Of a stretch of 64,000 nucleotides of DNA, positions 56,394-64,000 are shown one piece after another. Origin of the DNA: Pseudomonadota bacterium (lineage in GTDB: Bacteria > Pseudomonadota > Alphaproteobacteria > Sphingomonadales > Sphingomonadaceae). Each line of letters begins with the position of its first letter. Within the stretch, counting starts at the first letter, position 1. The DNA lies in assembly GCA_023391375.1 (NCBI GenBank), contig JAEWBB010000021.1, positions 62,001 to 126,000 of the forward strand, written 5' to 3'. Both the position numbers and the translations under genes were made by a program. The notes below the pieces were generated by a model. That model did not search any database. It was not told the origin of the DNA and saw only the letters and a program-made list of their open reading frames with translations.

Positions 56394-57173
56394 ATGGTTC
56401 GTCGCCGCCAGATCTACGAAGGCAAGGCCAAGATTCTCTACGAGGGTCCGGAGCCCGGCACGCTGATCCAGTACTTCAAGGACGACGCGACCGCTTTCAA
56501 CGCGCAAAAGCGCGGCACCATCAGCGGCAAGGGCGTGCTCAACAACTTTATCTCGGAGCACATCTTCACCGCGCTCCAGACGATCGGCGTGCCGACCCAC
56601 TTCATCCGCCGCATCAACATGCGCGAACAGCTCGTCCGCCAGGTCGAGATCGTGCCGATCGAGGTCGTGGTCCGCAACGTCGCCGCCGGCTCGCTTTCGA
56701 AGCGTCTCGGGATCGAGGAAGGCACCCAGCTGCCGCGCACGATCATCGAATATTATTACAAGGACGATGCGCTGGGCGACCCGATGATCGCAGACGAGCA
56801 TATCGCCTGCTTCGGTTGGGCCAGCCAGGACGAGATGAACGACATCGCCGACATGGCGATTCGGGTGAACGACTTCATGTGCGGCCTGTTCAGCGCGATC
56901 GGCATCCGCCTGATCGACTTCAAGCTGGAGTTCGGGCGCATCTGGGACGGCGACTACAGCCGTGTCATCTTGGCCGACGAAATCAGCCCCGACGGCTGCC
57001 GCCTGTGGGACATGAAGTCGAACGAGAAGCTCGACAAGGATCGCTTCCGGCAGGACCTCGGCAAGGTCGAGGAAGCGTACCAGGAAGTCGCCCGCCGCCT
57101 CGGCCTCCTCCCCGAAGGCGAGGAAAGCGAAGTCCTCGACCTCGATTCGCACCGCAAGAAGCGCGGCAAGTAA
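56394..57173 (+). CDS. purC: Phosphoribosylaminoimidazole-succinocarboxamide synthase
   Basis: SAICAR synthetase of purine biosynthesis, joining CAIR and aspartate with ATP. The 259-residue protein has the opening Q-I-Y-E-G-K-A-K-I-L-Y, R-R-I-N-M-R-E-Q-L, the R-N-V-A-A-G-S-L segment and the L-I-D-F-K-L-E-F-G signature. ATG 56394 was chosen with GAAGGGG just upstream; the longer frame from 56328 passes through the predicted promoter. priA follows nine bases after the stop on the same strand. Confidence 0.97.
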   Translation: MVRRRQIYEGKAKILYEGPEPGTLIQYFKDDATAFNAQKRGTISGKGVLNNFISEHIFTALQTIGVPTHFIRRINMREQLVRQVEIVPIEVVVRNVAAGSLSKRLGIEEGTQLPRTIIEYYYKDDALGDPMIADEHIACFGWASQDEMNDIADMAIRVNDFMCGLFSAIGIRLIDFKLEFGRIWDGDYSRVILADEISPDGCRLWDMKSNEKLDKDRFRQDLGKVEEAYQEVARRLGLLPEGEESEVLDLDSHRKKRGK

Positions 57174-57182
57174 GGCGCGGCG

Positions 57183-59354
57183 ATGCCGCTGCCGCGCGTT
57201 CGTGTCGTCACTCTCAATGCCGCGCTCGGGCCGCTCGATTACCGGGTGCCGGAAGGGATCGCCGCGGTAGAGCCGGGCACGGTGGTCATCGCGCCGCTCG
57301 GGCCGCGACAGTTGCTCGGCGTGGCGTGGGAAGCGGACCGGCTGCAGACCGAGGAGGTGGGCGACAACCGGCTTCGGCCCCTTGCCGGCACGGTCGATGT
57401 CCCGCCCGTTCCCGCACCGCTCCGCCGCCTCGCCGAATGGACCGCCGACTATTATGTCGCGCCTTTGGCCAGCGTGCTGCGGATGGTCCTGCCGTCCTCG
57501 TCCGCGTTGGCGGGCCCGCGCACGCTGATCGAATATCGTCCGACCGGCCTGGTGCCGGATCGGCTGACCCCGCAACGCGCCCAGGCGCTGGAGCGGATCG
57601 CCGGACGTCAGGGTTCGGTCCGCGAATTGGCCGACCATGCGGAGGTCAGCGACGCCGTCATGCGCGGGCTCGTCAACGCGGGCGCGTTGGAACGGGTGGA
57701 AGTGGATGGCGACGCCCCCTACCCCGCGCCCGATCCCGGTTTCGCGCCGCCCGCGCTGAATGACGAGCAGCTGGCCGCCGCCGCCAGCATGCGCGGCGCG
57801 ATCGGCAGCGGGTTCGACCCCATCCTGCTCGACGGCGTGACCGGCTCGGGCAAGACCGAAACCTATTTCGAAGCGGTCGCCGAGGCGATCCGACAGGGAG
57901 AACAGGTCCTCGTCCTGCTCCCCGAGATCGCGCTGACCGAGCCGTTCCTCACCCGCTTCACCGCGCGCTTCGGCTGCGAGCCGGTGGCGTGGCACAGCGA
58001 CCTGAGATCGTCGCAGCGGCGGCGGGCCTGGCGCGCGCTGTCGAGCGGCGAGGCGCAGGTGGTGGTCGGCGCACGCTCGAGCCTCTTCCTGCCCTACGCC
58101 AACCTCGGCCTGATCGTAGTCGACGAGGCGCACGAGCCGAGCTTCAAGCAGGAAGAAGGCGTCCAGTACCACGCCCGCGATGTCGCGGTGATGCGGGGCT
58201 ATTTCGAGGATATTCCGGTCGTTCTCGCCAGCGCGACGCCGGCGATCGAGACGCGGCACATGGTCGAGGCCGGCCGCTACCGCGAACTCAAGCTGACGGA
58301 GCGGCACGGCGCCGCCGAAATGCCCGACATCCGGGCGATCGACATGACAGCCGACCCGCCACCTCGCGGCCGCTGGCTTGCGCCCAGTCTCGTCGCCGAA
58401 CTGGAATCGAACCTGGCGGCCGGTGAGCAGAGCCTGTTGTTCCTCAACCGCCGCGGCTTTGCCCCGCTGACGCTGTGCCGCACCTGCGGCCATCGTTTCC
58501 AGTGCCCGAACTGCACCGCGTGGATGGTCGAGCACCGGCTGATGCACCGCCTTGCCTGCCATCATTGCGGCCATGTCATGCCGCCGCCCGCGCAATGCCC
58601 GGAATGCGGCGACGAGGATTCGCTGGTTGCCTGCGGCCCCGGCGTCGAACGCATCGCCGACGAGGTGCGCGAGCTTTTTCCGGACGCGCGCACCGCGATC
58701 GTCACCAGCGATACCATCTGGTCGCCGCAGCGTGCGGCCGAGTTCGTGCGAGCGATGGAAGCGCACGAGATCGACATTGTCGTCGGCACGCAACTGGTGA
58801 CCAAGGGCTATCACTTCCCCAACCTGACCCTCGTCGGCGTGGTCGATGCCGACCTCGGCCTGCAGGGCGGCGACCTGCGCGCGGCGGAACGCAGTTTCCA
58901 GCAGATCCAGCAGGTGGCCGGCCGTGCCGGGCGCGGGGACAAGCCCGGGCGGGTTCTGGTCCAAACGCACGATCCGTCGGCACCCGTGATCGAGGCGCTG
59001 GTGAGCGGCGATACAGAAAGTTTCTATGCCGCAGAAACCGATGCCCGCCGGCTGGCCGCCATGCCGCCGTTCGGTCGGCTGGCGGCGATCGTCATCTCCA
59101 GCGAGGACAAGGGCGAGGCCGAAGGCGTGGCCCGGCGAATCGCCGCCGCCGCGCCCAAGGTCGACGAAATGGCGGTCTACGGTCCCGCCCCCGCCCCGCT
59201 CGCCATGCTGCGCGGGCGGCACCGGCAACGGCTCCTCGTCCATGCCGCGCGCAAGCTCGACGTGCAGGACGTCATCCGCGACTGGCTCGGCGGCGTCGAA
59301 TGGGGGTCGAAGGTCCGCGTCGCGGTCGACGTCGACCCCTATTCCTTCCTCTAG
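57183..59354 (+). CDS. priA: Primosomal protein N' (replication restart helicase PriA)
   Basis: 3'-to-5' DNA helicase that reloads the replisome at stalled forks. The 723-residue protein has the N-terminal 3'-DNA-end-binding domain, Walker A G-V-T-G-S-G-K-T, DEAH-box V-V-D-E-A-H, and the cysteine-rich zinc insertion with C-R-T-C-G-H, C-P-N-C, C-H-H-C-G and C-P-E-C clusters, then the R-A-G-R-G motif VI. Normal length. It ends in a CTAG stop overlap with the convergent CPBP gene. Confidence 0.97.
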   Translation: MPLPRVRVVTLNAALGPLDYRVPEGIAAVEPGTVVIAPLGPRQLLGVAWEADRLQTEEVGDNRLRPLAGTVDVPPVPAPLRRLAEWTADYYVAPLASVLRMVLPSSSALAGPRTLIEYRPTGLVPDRLTPQRAQALERIAGRQGSVRELADHAEVSDAVMRGLVNAGALERVEVDGDAPYPAPDPGFAPPALNDEQLAAAASMRGAIGSGFDPILLDGVTGSGKTETYFEAVAEAIRQGEQVLVLLPEIALTEPFLTRFTARFGCEPVAWHSDLRSSQRRRAWRALSSGEAQVVVGARSSLFLPYANLGLIVVDEAHEPSFKQEEGVQYHARDVAVMRGYFEDIPVVLASATPAIETRHMVEAGRYRELKLTERHGAAEMPDIRAIDMTADPPPRGRWLAPSLVAELESNLAAGEQSLLFLNRRGFAPLTLCRTCGHRFQCPNCTAWMVEHRLMHRLACHHCGHVMPPPAQCPECGDEDSLVACGPGVERIADEVRELFPDARTAIVTSDTIWSPQRAAEFVRAMEAHEIDIVVGTQLVTKGYHFPNLTLVGVVDADLGLQGGDLRAAERSFQQIQQVAGRAGRGDKPGRVLVQTHDPSAPVIEALVSGDTESFYAAETDARRLAAMPPFGRLAAIVISSEDKGEAEGVARRIAAAAPKVDEMAVYGPAPAPLAMLRGRHRQRLLVHAARKLDVQDVIRDWLGGVEWGSKVRVAVDVDPYSFL

Positions 59355-60313
59355 GCGTCGGCGGTCGAGGGCACGCTGACCTGCTCGCGCGCCAGCCGGC
59401 GGCGGGTCCACCGCGGCTGGACGACATGGCCGAGCTGGACGGCACGGCGCAGGTAGAACAGGCCGAGGCCCGTCGCCAGCACCAGCGCGATGACCGAAGC
59501 CTCGAGGCCGAACGCGCCGCCCGACAGCCAGCTCGGACCGGTGAGTTCCGCCGTGACGATGCCATGGCTGTCGAAGCCCGAGACGTTGACATCCCAGATG
59601 AAGCCCTGGGTGAAGTTCCACGCCGCGTGGAGCGCCATCGCCATCCACAGGTTCTTGGTCAGCATGTAAACCGAGCCGAGCAGGATACCCGCCTCCATCG
59701 CGATGCAGAAGCTGGAGAAGGCGGTCGCGTTGGCATTGCCCATGTGAGCCAGGCCGAACAGCGCCGAGGTGATGGCCAGCGCGGCCCAGCTGCCGCCGAA
59801 CTCTTCCAGCCAGCGGAACAGGACGCCGCGAAACAGCAGTTCCTCGCGGAAGCCCGGCATCAGGCCGAAACCGACCAGGATGCTGACGAACGACGACCAG
59901 TCGCCGCCGCCGACGATGCGGTAAACGCCGAGGAGGGCCGCCACGCCGACGATCAGGCTGAAAATCCCGAAACCGGCGAGCAGGCCATGCCCGACATCCT
60001 TCGCCGCCCCTTCGAGCCTGAGGTCGTCGCGCGGACGTTCGCCGAGGTGGCGGACGATCAGCTTGTAGAGCAGGACGCTGACGACAATCTCGAGGATCGC
60101 GGCGGGAACGAGATACGGCCCCTGGAGCAGCGCCTGGACCGAATCCACCGTGGGCTTGGTGCCGCCTTTCGCGCCTTCGATGATGCCGATGGCGAAGCCC
60201 GGCGCGATCTGCCCGAGCGACACCACCACCATGGCGATGACCAGCGCCACCAGCGGAAAATCGACAAACTTGCGCCAACCCGGCTTGGACGCCGCGACCA
60301 CTTCCTGTTCCAT
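59351..60313 (-). CDS. CPBP family intramembrane metalloprotease (CAAX-like)
   Basis: A 320-residue membrane protein with about seven hydrophobic helices. The CPBP/Abi signature is visible: F-R-E-E-L-L-F-R-G (EExxxR, the catalytic glutamates), F-G-L-A-H-M (second histidine motif) and H-A-A-W-N-F. Members are proteases or peptidase-like scaffolds processing prenylated or other membrane peptides; substrates in alphaproteobacteria are unknown. Start ATG 60313; longer frames run into the ada region. It converges with priA with a shared four-base stop. Confidence 0.88.
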   Translation of the reverse strand: MEQEVVAASKPGWRKFVDFPLVALVIAMVVVSLGQIAPGFAIGIIEGAKGGTKPTVDSVQALLQGPYLVPAAILEIVVSVLLYKLIVRHLGERPRDDLRLEGAAKDVGHGLLAGFGIFSLIVGVAALLGVYRIVGGGDWSSFVSILVGFGLMPGFREELLFRGVLFRWLEEFGGSWAALAITSALFGLAHMGNANATAFSSFCIAMEAGILLGSVYMLTKNLWMAMALHAAWNFTQGFIWDVNVSGFDSHGIVTAELTGPSWLSGGAFGLEASVIALVLATGLGLFYLRRAVQLGHVVQPRWTRRRLAREQVSVPSTADA

Positions 60314-60372
60314 GAAAACCCCCCGAATGAACGGAAGGCATGCTGGCGGGCAGCGCAGCCGCCTGCAAGCGC

Positions 60373-61449
60373 CTATTCGACCAGCGGCAGGCCGGGCTGG
60401 CGTTCGCCCTGCCCTTCGGCGGCGAGCAGCTTGCGCTTGCGGTCCAGTCCGCCGGCATAGCCGCCGAGGCTGCCGTCCGAACGGATGACCCGGTGGCACG
60501 GGACGAGCACGGCGACGGGGTTCTGGCCGTTAGCGGTGCCGACCGCACGCGTCGCCTTGGGATCGCCGATCGCGTTGGCGATGTCGGCGTAGCTTCGCGT
60601 CTCGCCGAGCGGAATCTTGCGCAGCTCGCGCCACACTCGTTCCTGGAAGGCGGTGCCCTGCACGTCGAGAGGCAGGTGATGGCTGGTCGGATGCTCGATC
60701 TCGGCCAGGGCCGCCGCGACCCATGGGGCGATCGTCCCGTCGTCGGGGCGAACGTCGGCGTGGGGGAAGCGGGCCTTCAGTCGGGCGACGCTGTCGTCGA
60801 AGTTCATCGAGCAAATGCCCTTGTCGGTCGCTGCGACCAGCATCGGCCCGAGCGGGCTGTCCGCCGTCACGTAACGGATGGTGGTGCCGCGACCACCGTC
60901 GCGCCAGGCCGAAGGGGTCATGCCCAACCTTTCTTTTGAATCATCGTAGAACCGGCTGGGGGCCGCATAGCCGGCATCGTACAGCGCTTCCGTCACCGTG
61001 TCGGCGGCGCGAAGCCCCTCGCCCGCGCGTTTCGCCCGCACCGCCCGGGCGAAGGCCGCCGGGGACACGCCCACATCGCGGGTGAACAGCCGTTGGAAAT
61101 GGTGGGGCGCGTAGCCGACCGCTGCGGCCAGCGCGGCCAGCTGCGGCGGCTCCTCCGCATCCTCGATCAGGCGGATCGCCCGCACCACCGCCTCGCGGTC
61201 GCGGCCGACCTCGTCGGGCTTGCAGCGAAGGCAGGCGCGGAACCCGCTCGCCCGCGCTTCCTCGGCGTTGGCATAGAAGATGACATGCTCGCGCTTCGGA
61301 CGCCGCGCGGGGCAGCTCGGCTTGCAGTAGATCCCGGTCGTCGTCACCGCACCGATGACCCGCCCGTCGAAGGCGCGGTCACGGGCCCCGAACGCCGCCC
61401 AGGCGGTGTCGTCGTCGATCACGGCAGCGTCAAATGTTCGCATCAGCAT
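60373..61449 (-). CDS. ada: Ada regulator/methylated-DNA--protein-cysteine methyltransferase
   Basis: Senses and repairs alkylated DNA. About 358 residues: an N-terminal zinc domain (C-K-P-S-C ... C-L-R-C-K-P, with the methyl-acceptor cysteine for phosphotriesters), an AraC-type DNA-binding domain (L-A-A-A-V-G-Y-A-P-H-H-F-Q-R-L-F), and a C-terminal O6-methylguanine transferase with the active-site P-C-H-R-V. ATG 61449 or ATG 61443 may be the start. Upstream a TATGCT -10 stands six bases before ATG 61449 but with no fair -35, as expected for a promoter that needs the methylated Ada protein to fire. Confidence 0.93.
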   Translation of the reverse strand: MLMRTFDAAVIDDDTAWAAFGARDRAFDGRVIGAVTTTGIYCKPSCPARRPKREHVIFYANAEEARASGFRACLRCKPDEVGRDREAVVRAIRLIEDAEEPPQLAALAAAVGYAPHHFQRLFTRDVGVSPAAFARAVRAKRAGEGLRAADTVTEALYDAGYAAPSRFYDDSKERLGMTPSAWRDGGRGTTIRYVTADSPLGPMLVAATDKGICSMNFDDSVARLKARFPHADVRPDDGTIAPWVAAALAEIEHPTSHHLPLDVQGTAFQERVWRELRKIPLGETRSYADIANAIGDPKATRAVGTANGQNPVAVLVPCHRVIRSDGSLGGYAGGLDRKRKLLAAEGQGERQPGLPLVE

Positions 61450-61477
61450 GGACCTAGCATAGCGTTCGCGGCAGGGC

Positions 61478-61966
61478 ATGCTTCCCATGGATTGCGGTCA
61501 AACCGGCTGGACGTTTCACGAAGGTGAATTGGGCTGCGACGACGTGAGCGCCCTCCTGGCCCTCCACTTCGCGGAAATGCGCGGCAGTTCGCCGCCCGAC
61601 GCCTGTCACGTGATGCCCGCCGACGCCCTCGCCGCGCCCGGCATTCGTTTCCTCAGCCTGCGCGATGCGTCCGGTCGCCTGCTGGGGATCGGCGCGCTGA
61701 AAGACCTCGGAGTCGGTCATGGCGAGATCAAGTCGATGCGAACGGCGCCCGTTGCCCTGGGGCTCGGCGCGGGCGGCGCGCTGCTCGACCGGCTGTTGTC
61801 GATGGCCCGAGCCTCGCGAATGACCCGCGTCAGTCTGGAAACGGGCAGCGGCGCGCTGTTCGATGCCGCCAACCGCCTTTACCTCCGCGAGGGCTTCGAG
61901 CGCTGCGAACCGTTTGGCGGCTACAAGGACACGCCGTTCACCCGTTTCTACACCAGGGCGATCTAG
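61478..61966 (+). CDS. GNAT family N-acetyltransferase
   Basis: A 162-residue acetyl-CoA-dependent acetyltransferase with the GNAT fold: the acetyl-CoA loop appears as A-L-G-L-G-A-G-G-A-L-L-D-R-L-L (about residues 90-104) after the E-I-K-S-M-R-T strand, followed by L-Y-L-R-E-G-F-E and a final F-T-R-F-Y. It resembles the PhnO/YafP-like small acetyltransferases with the substrate not readable. ATG 61478 or 61487 may be the start. It lies divergent to ada, 28 bases apart. Confidence 0.85.
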   Translation: MLPMDCGQTGWTFHEGELGCDDVSALLALHFAEMRGSSPPDACHVMPADALAAPGIRFLSLRDASGRLLGIGALKDLGVGHGEIKSMRTAPVALGLGAGGALLDRLLSMARASRMTRVSLETGSGALFDAANRLYLREGFERCEPFGGYKDTPFTRFYTRAI

Positions 61967-61982
61967 CCCGCCCGATCCGGGC

Positions 61983-62010
61983 TTGCAGCGTTTGCGGTCT
62001 CGGCTAGCCT
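61983..62010 (+). promoter_or_regulatory. Predicted leaderless promoter of the membrane protein gene
   Basis: TTGCAG (61983-61988), 16-base spacer, TAGCCT (62005-62010), then seven bases to ATG 62018. Confidence 0.55.
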
Positions 62011-62017
62011 TCCTCTG

Positions 62018-62572
62018 ATGGAACAGGCCCTCGTCTTCGCCTCGATCATCGTCGGCGTCGCCGTCAGCGACCAGGTGCTGAGCCTGAATCGGCTGCTGCG
62101 AAGCGAAGCGCCGGTCAAATGGCACTGGGCGATTCCGCTGGTCGCTCTGATCGTCCTGCTGACCAACGTCCGCATGTGGTGGGCGGTGGCCAGCCAGCCT
62201 GCAGGACAGGTCTCGATCGGCCAATTCCTGCCGTTCCTGATCGAGTTCATCCTTCTCGCCCTGCTGTCGGCGGCGACCCTGCCCGACCATGTGCCCGATG
62301 AGGGGATCGACCTTAAAGCCTATTATGATCGGAGCGCGCGCTATATCTGGCTGCTCTTCGCCGCCTCGCTGGTCTGGCTCCAGCTCTACGAATTCCTGCG
62401 GACCCTCGGCTCCGGCGGCGGTTTTCTCGACTGGCTCCAGTCACGGAGCATGGACGTGGTCGCCTTTGCCATCCTGCTGTTTCTCGCCTTCGTTCGTCGC
62501 CGGTGGCTCGATGTGCTGGGAATCGCTTTCCTGATGATCGGCCCAATTGGCTGGCTCTCGAAGACTCTTTAG
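62018..62572 (+). CDS. Polytopic membrane protein of unknown function
   Basis: A 184-residue hydrophobic protein with five to six predicted membrane helices (about residues 4-24, 36-58, 66-88, 108-130, 146-162 and 166-182) joined by short loops; one loop holds P-D-E-G-I-D-L-K-A-Y-Y-D-R-S. No recognised transporter motif. It is separated from the atp operon by 172 bases and preceded by its own leaderless-type promoter. Probably a small integral membrane protein; function unknown. Confidence 0.7.
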   Translation: MEQALVFASIIVGVAVSDQVLSLNRLLRSEAPVKWHWAIPLVALIVLLTNVRMWWAVASQPAGQVSIGQFLPFLIEFILLALLSAATLPDHVPDEGIDLKAYYDRSARYIWLLFAASLVWLQLYEFLRTLGSGGGFLDWLQSRSMDVVAFAILLFLAFVRRRWLDVLGIAFLMIGPIGWLSKTL

Positions 62573-62616
62573 CCGCCTTTTTGATTACCTTTTGGGCGGT
62601 CGGGCGATACGCCGCC

Positions 62617-62645
62617 TTGCATCCTTCGCCACCCCTTGCTAGGGG
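62617..62645 (+). promoter_or_regulatory. Predicted promoter of the atp operon
   Basis: TTGCAT (62617-62622), 17-base spacer, TAGGGG (62640-62645). The leader to GTG 62745 would be about 93 bases, much longer than for most genes here. Confidence 0.5.
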
Positions 62646-62744
62646 CGCGCCAACCCATGGGGGGCGCACGGTTTTCCGCCGCGCCCCACTCGTCATACTG
62701 GCGTTCCGTGGGGGCCAAATTCTTCTGACTGGAGCTTTGAGCGC

Positions 62745-63299
62745 GTGGAGAATTCCGGCGGCATTCAGGCCAGCTTAGCGGGGCGTTACGCCACCGCTTT
62801 GTTCGGTCTCGCCCGCGATAAAAATCAGATCGATGCTGTCATTCGCAGCGTCGCCACGCTTGAATCGGCCATGGCCGAATCGGCGGACCTCAAGGCGCTC
62901 GTCACGAGCCCGCTGATCGGCCGCGCCGACGCCGCCAAGGCGATCCGCGCGCTGCAGCCGACGCTCGGCCTCGATCCGCTGACCGGCAACTTCATGGGCG
63001 TGCTGGCCGACAATGGCCGGCTGACCGAGCTCAAGGCCGTGCTGAAGCTCGTCAAGCAGCTCGTTGCCGCCCACCGCGGCGAGACGGAGGCCGAAGTCAT
63101 CTCGGCCATGCCGCTCGACGACAAGCAGGTTGCCGCCCTCAAGACCAAGCTGGCCGCCCGCGCCGGCCGCGACGTGACCCTCGACCTCAAGGTCGATCCG
63201 TCGCTCCTCGGCGGAATCGTCGTGAAGATGGGCAGCCAGATGATCGACGCCTCGATCAAGACCAAACTCAACACCCTCGCGAATGCGATGAAAGGCTAA
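62745..63299 (+). CDS. atpH: ATP synthase F1 subunit delta
   Basis: Peripheral stalk subunit linking the F1 head to the b subunits of F0. The 184-residue protein begins GTG (M-E-N-S-G-G-I-Q), has an N-terminal helical domain with R-Y-A-T-A-L-F-G-L-A and the C-terminal domain with the family signature V-D-P-S-L-L-G-G-I-V-V-K-M-G near residues 148-160. Start GTG 62745 has a GGAG upstream. atpA follows with a TAATG junction, the standard alphaproteobacterial atpHAGDC order. Confidence 0.96.
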   Translation: MENSGGIQASLAGRYATALFGLARDKNQIDAVIRSVATLESAMAESADLKALVTSPLIGRADAAKAIRALQPTLGLDPLTGNFMGVLADNGRLTELKAVLKLVKQLVAAHRGETEAEVISAMPLDDKQVAALKTKLAARAGRDVTLDLKVDPSLLGGIVVKMGSQMIDASIKTKLNTLANAMKG

Positions 63300-63301
63300 T
63301 G

Positions 63302-64000
<699 letters not shown>

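Noticed and set aside
56232..60548. A 1438-codon open frame on the minus strand
   Set aside because: It is antisense to purC and priA and out of phase with the CPBP gene; composition is Arg/Asp/His-rich low quality as expected for shadow frames in GC-rich coding DNA, and no domain is seen.
62573..62616. CCGCC/GGCGG pairing with T-runs as a terminator before the atp operon
   Set aside because: Only five paired bases with a 17-base loop, and the T-runs lie in the loop, not after the stem.

Overview
The window is a 64 kb stretch of chromosome from a GC-rich alphaproteobacterium, almost certainly a member of the Sphingomonadales (Sphingomonas or Sphingomicrobium type). This rests on gene content and order (grpE-hrcA-rph-rdgB-hemW, the PBP-activator/rsmI/yraN/gshB block, glmU-glmS, the PhaR region, UrcA and GFA proteins), the protein sequences, and promoters whose -10 element is usually TAG(G/C)(C/G)N. 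Genes are very tightly packed. Many same-strand neighbours overlap by 1 to 4 bases, and several convergent pairs share a 4-base stop/stop overlap. No prophage, insertion sequence, CRISPR array or rRNA operon was seen. One tRNA (Arg, CCG) is present.

Layout. 1-6 kb: end of a K+ channel/TrkA-N protein, rimO, a serine hydrolase, an M17 aminopeptidase, a MarR regulator and a stand-alone SH3 protein. 6-13 kb: mltG, fabF, acpP, a Vgr-annotated HExxH protein, grpE, hrcA, a lipoprotein, rph, rdgB. 13-20 kb: hemW, PBP activator, rsmI, yraN (CTG start), gshB, dedA, xerC, DUF484, fsa. 20-25 kb: enoyl-CoA hydratase, an isolated TadE-TadE-TadG set, and a divergent TelA/XpaC-like pair behind a near-consensus promoter. 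25-31.5 kb: a five-gene minus-strand operon pgi-gor-FAD oxidoreductase-CaiB-unknown. 31.6-38 kb: lepB-rnc-era, sirtuin, thioesterase, DUF72, dapB, nth. 38-46 kb: alr, GFA, urcA, LysR, glmS, glmU, and a PhaR region containing a histone-tailed phasin-like protein and an 18-codon small ORF with an extended Shine-Dalgarno. 46-49 kb: tRNA-Arg and a three-gene histidine kinase/response regulator cluster. 49-56 kb: a minus-strand run paaC-paaE-tyrB-E1(alpha-beta fusion)-E2 for aromatic/branched-chain amino acid breakdown, with a divergent winged-helix regulator. 56-64 kb: purC, priA, a CPBP protease, ada, a GNAT, a membrane protein, and the start of the atp operon (atpH, atpA cut by the window end).

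How it works together. Most of the window is core metabolism and maintenance: envelope precursors (glmS, glmU, alr, dapB, mltG, PBP activator), redox (gshB, gor), RNA and ribosome maturation (rph, rimO, rsmI, rnc, era), repair (nth, ada, priA) and fatty-acid synthesis (acpP, fabF). The accessory parts most worth following are the PhaR region with its PhaF/PhaM-like candidate and small ORF, the paaC-paaE pair lacking paaA, paaB and paaD locally, the TelA/XpaC-like module, the kinase triad, several palindromic or direct-repeat candidate operators, and a set of promoters placed so close to the start codon that the mRNAs should be leaderless. No wholly new multi-gene system was proven from sequence alone.
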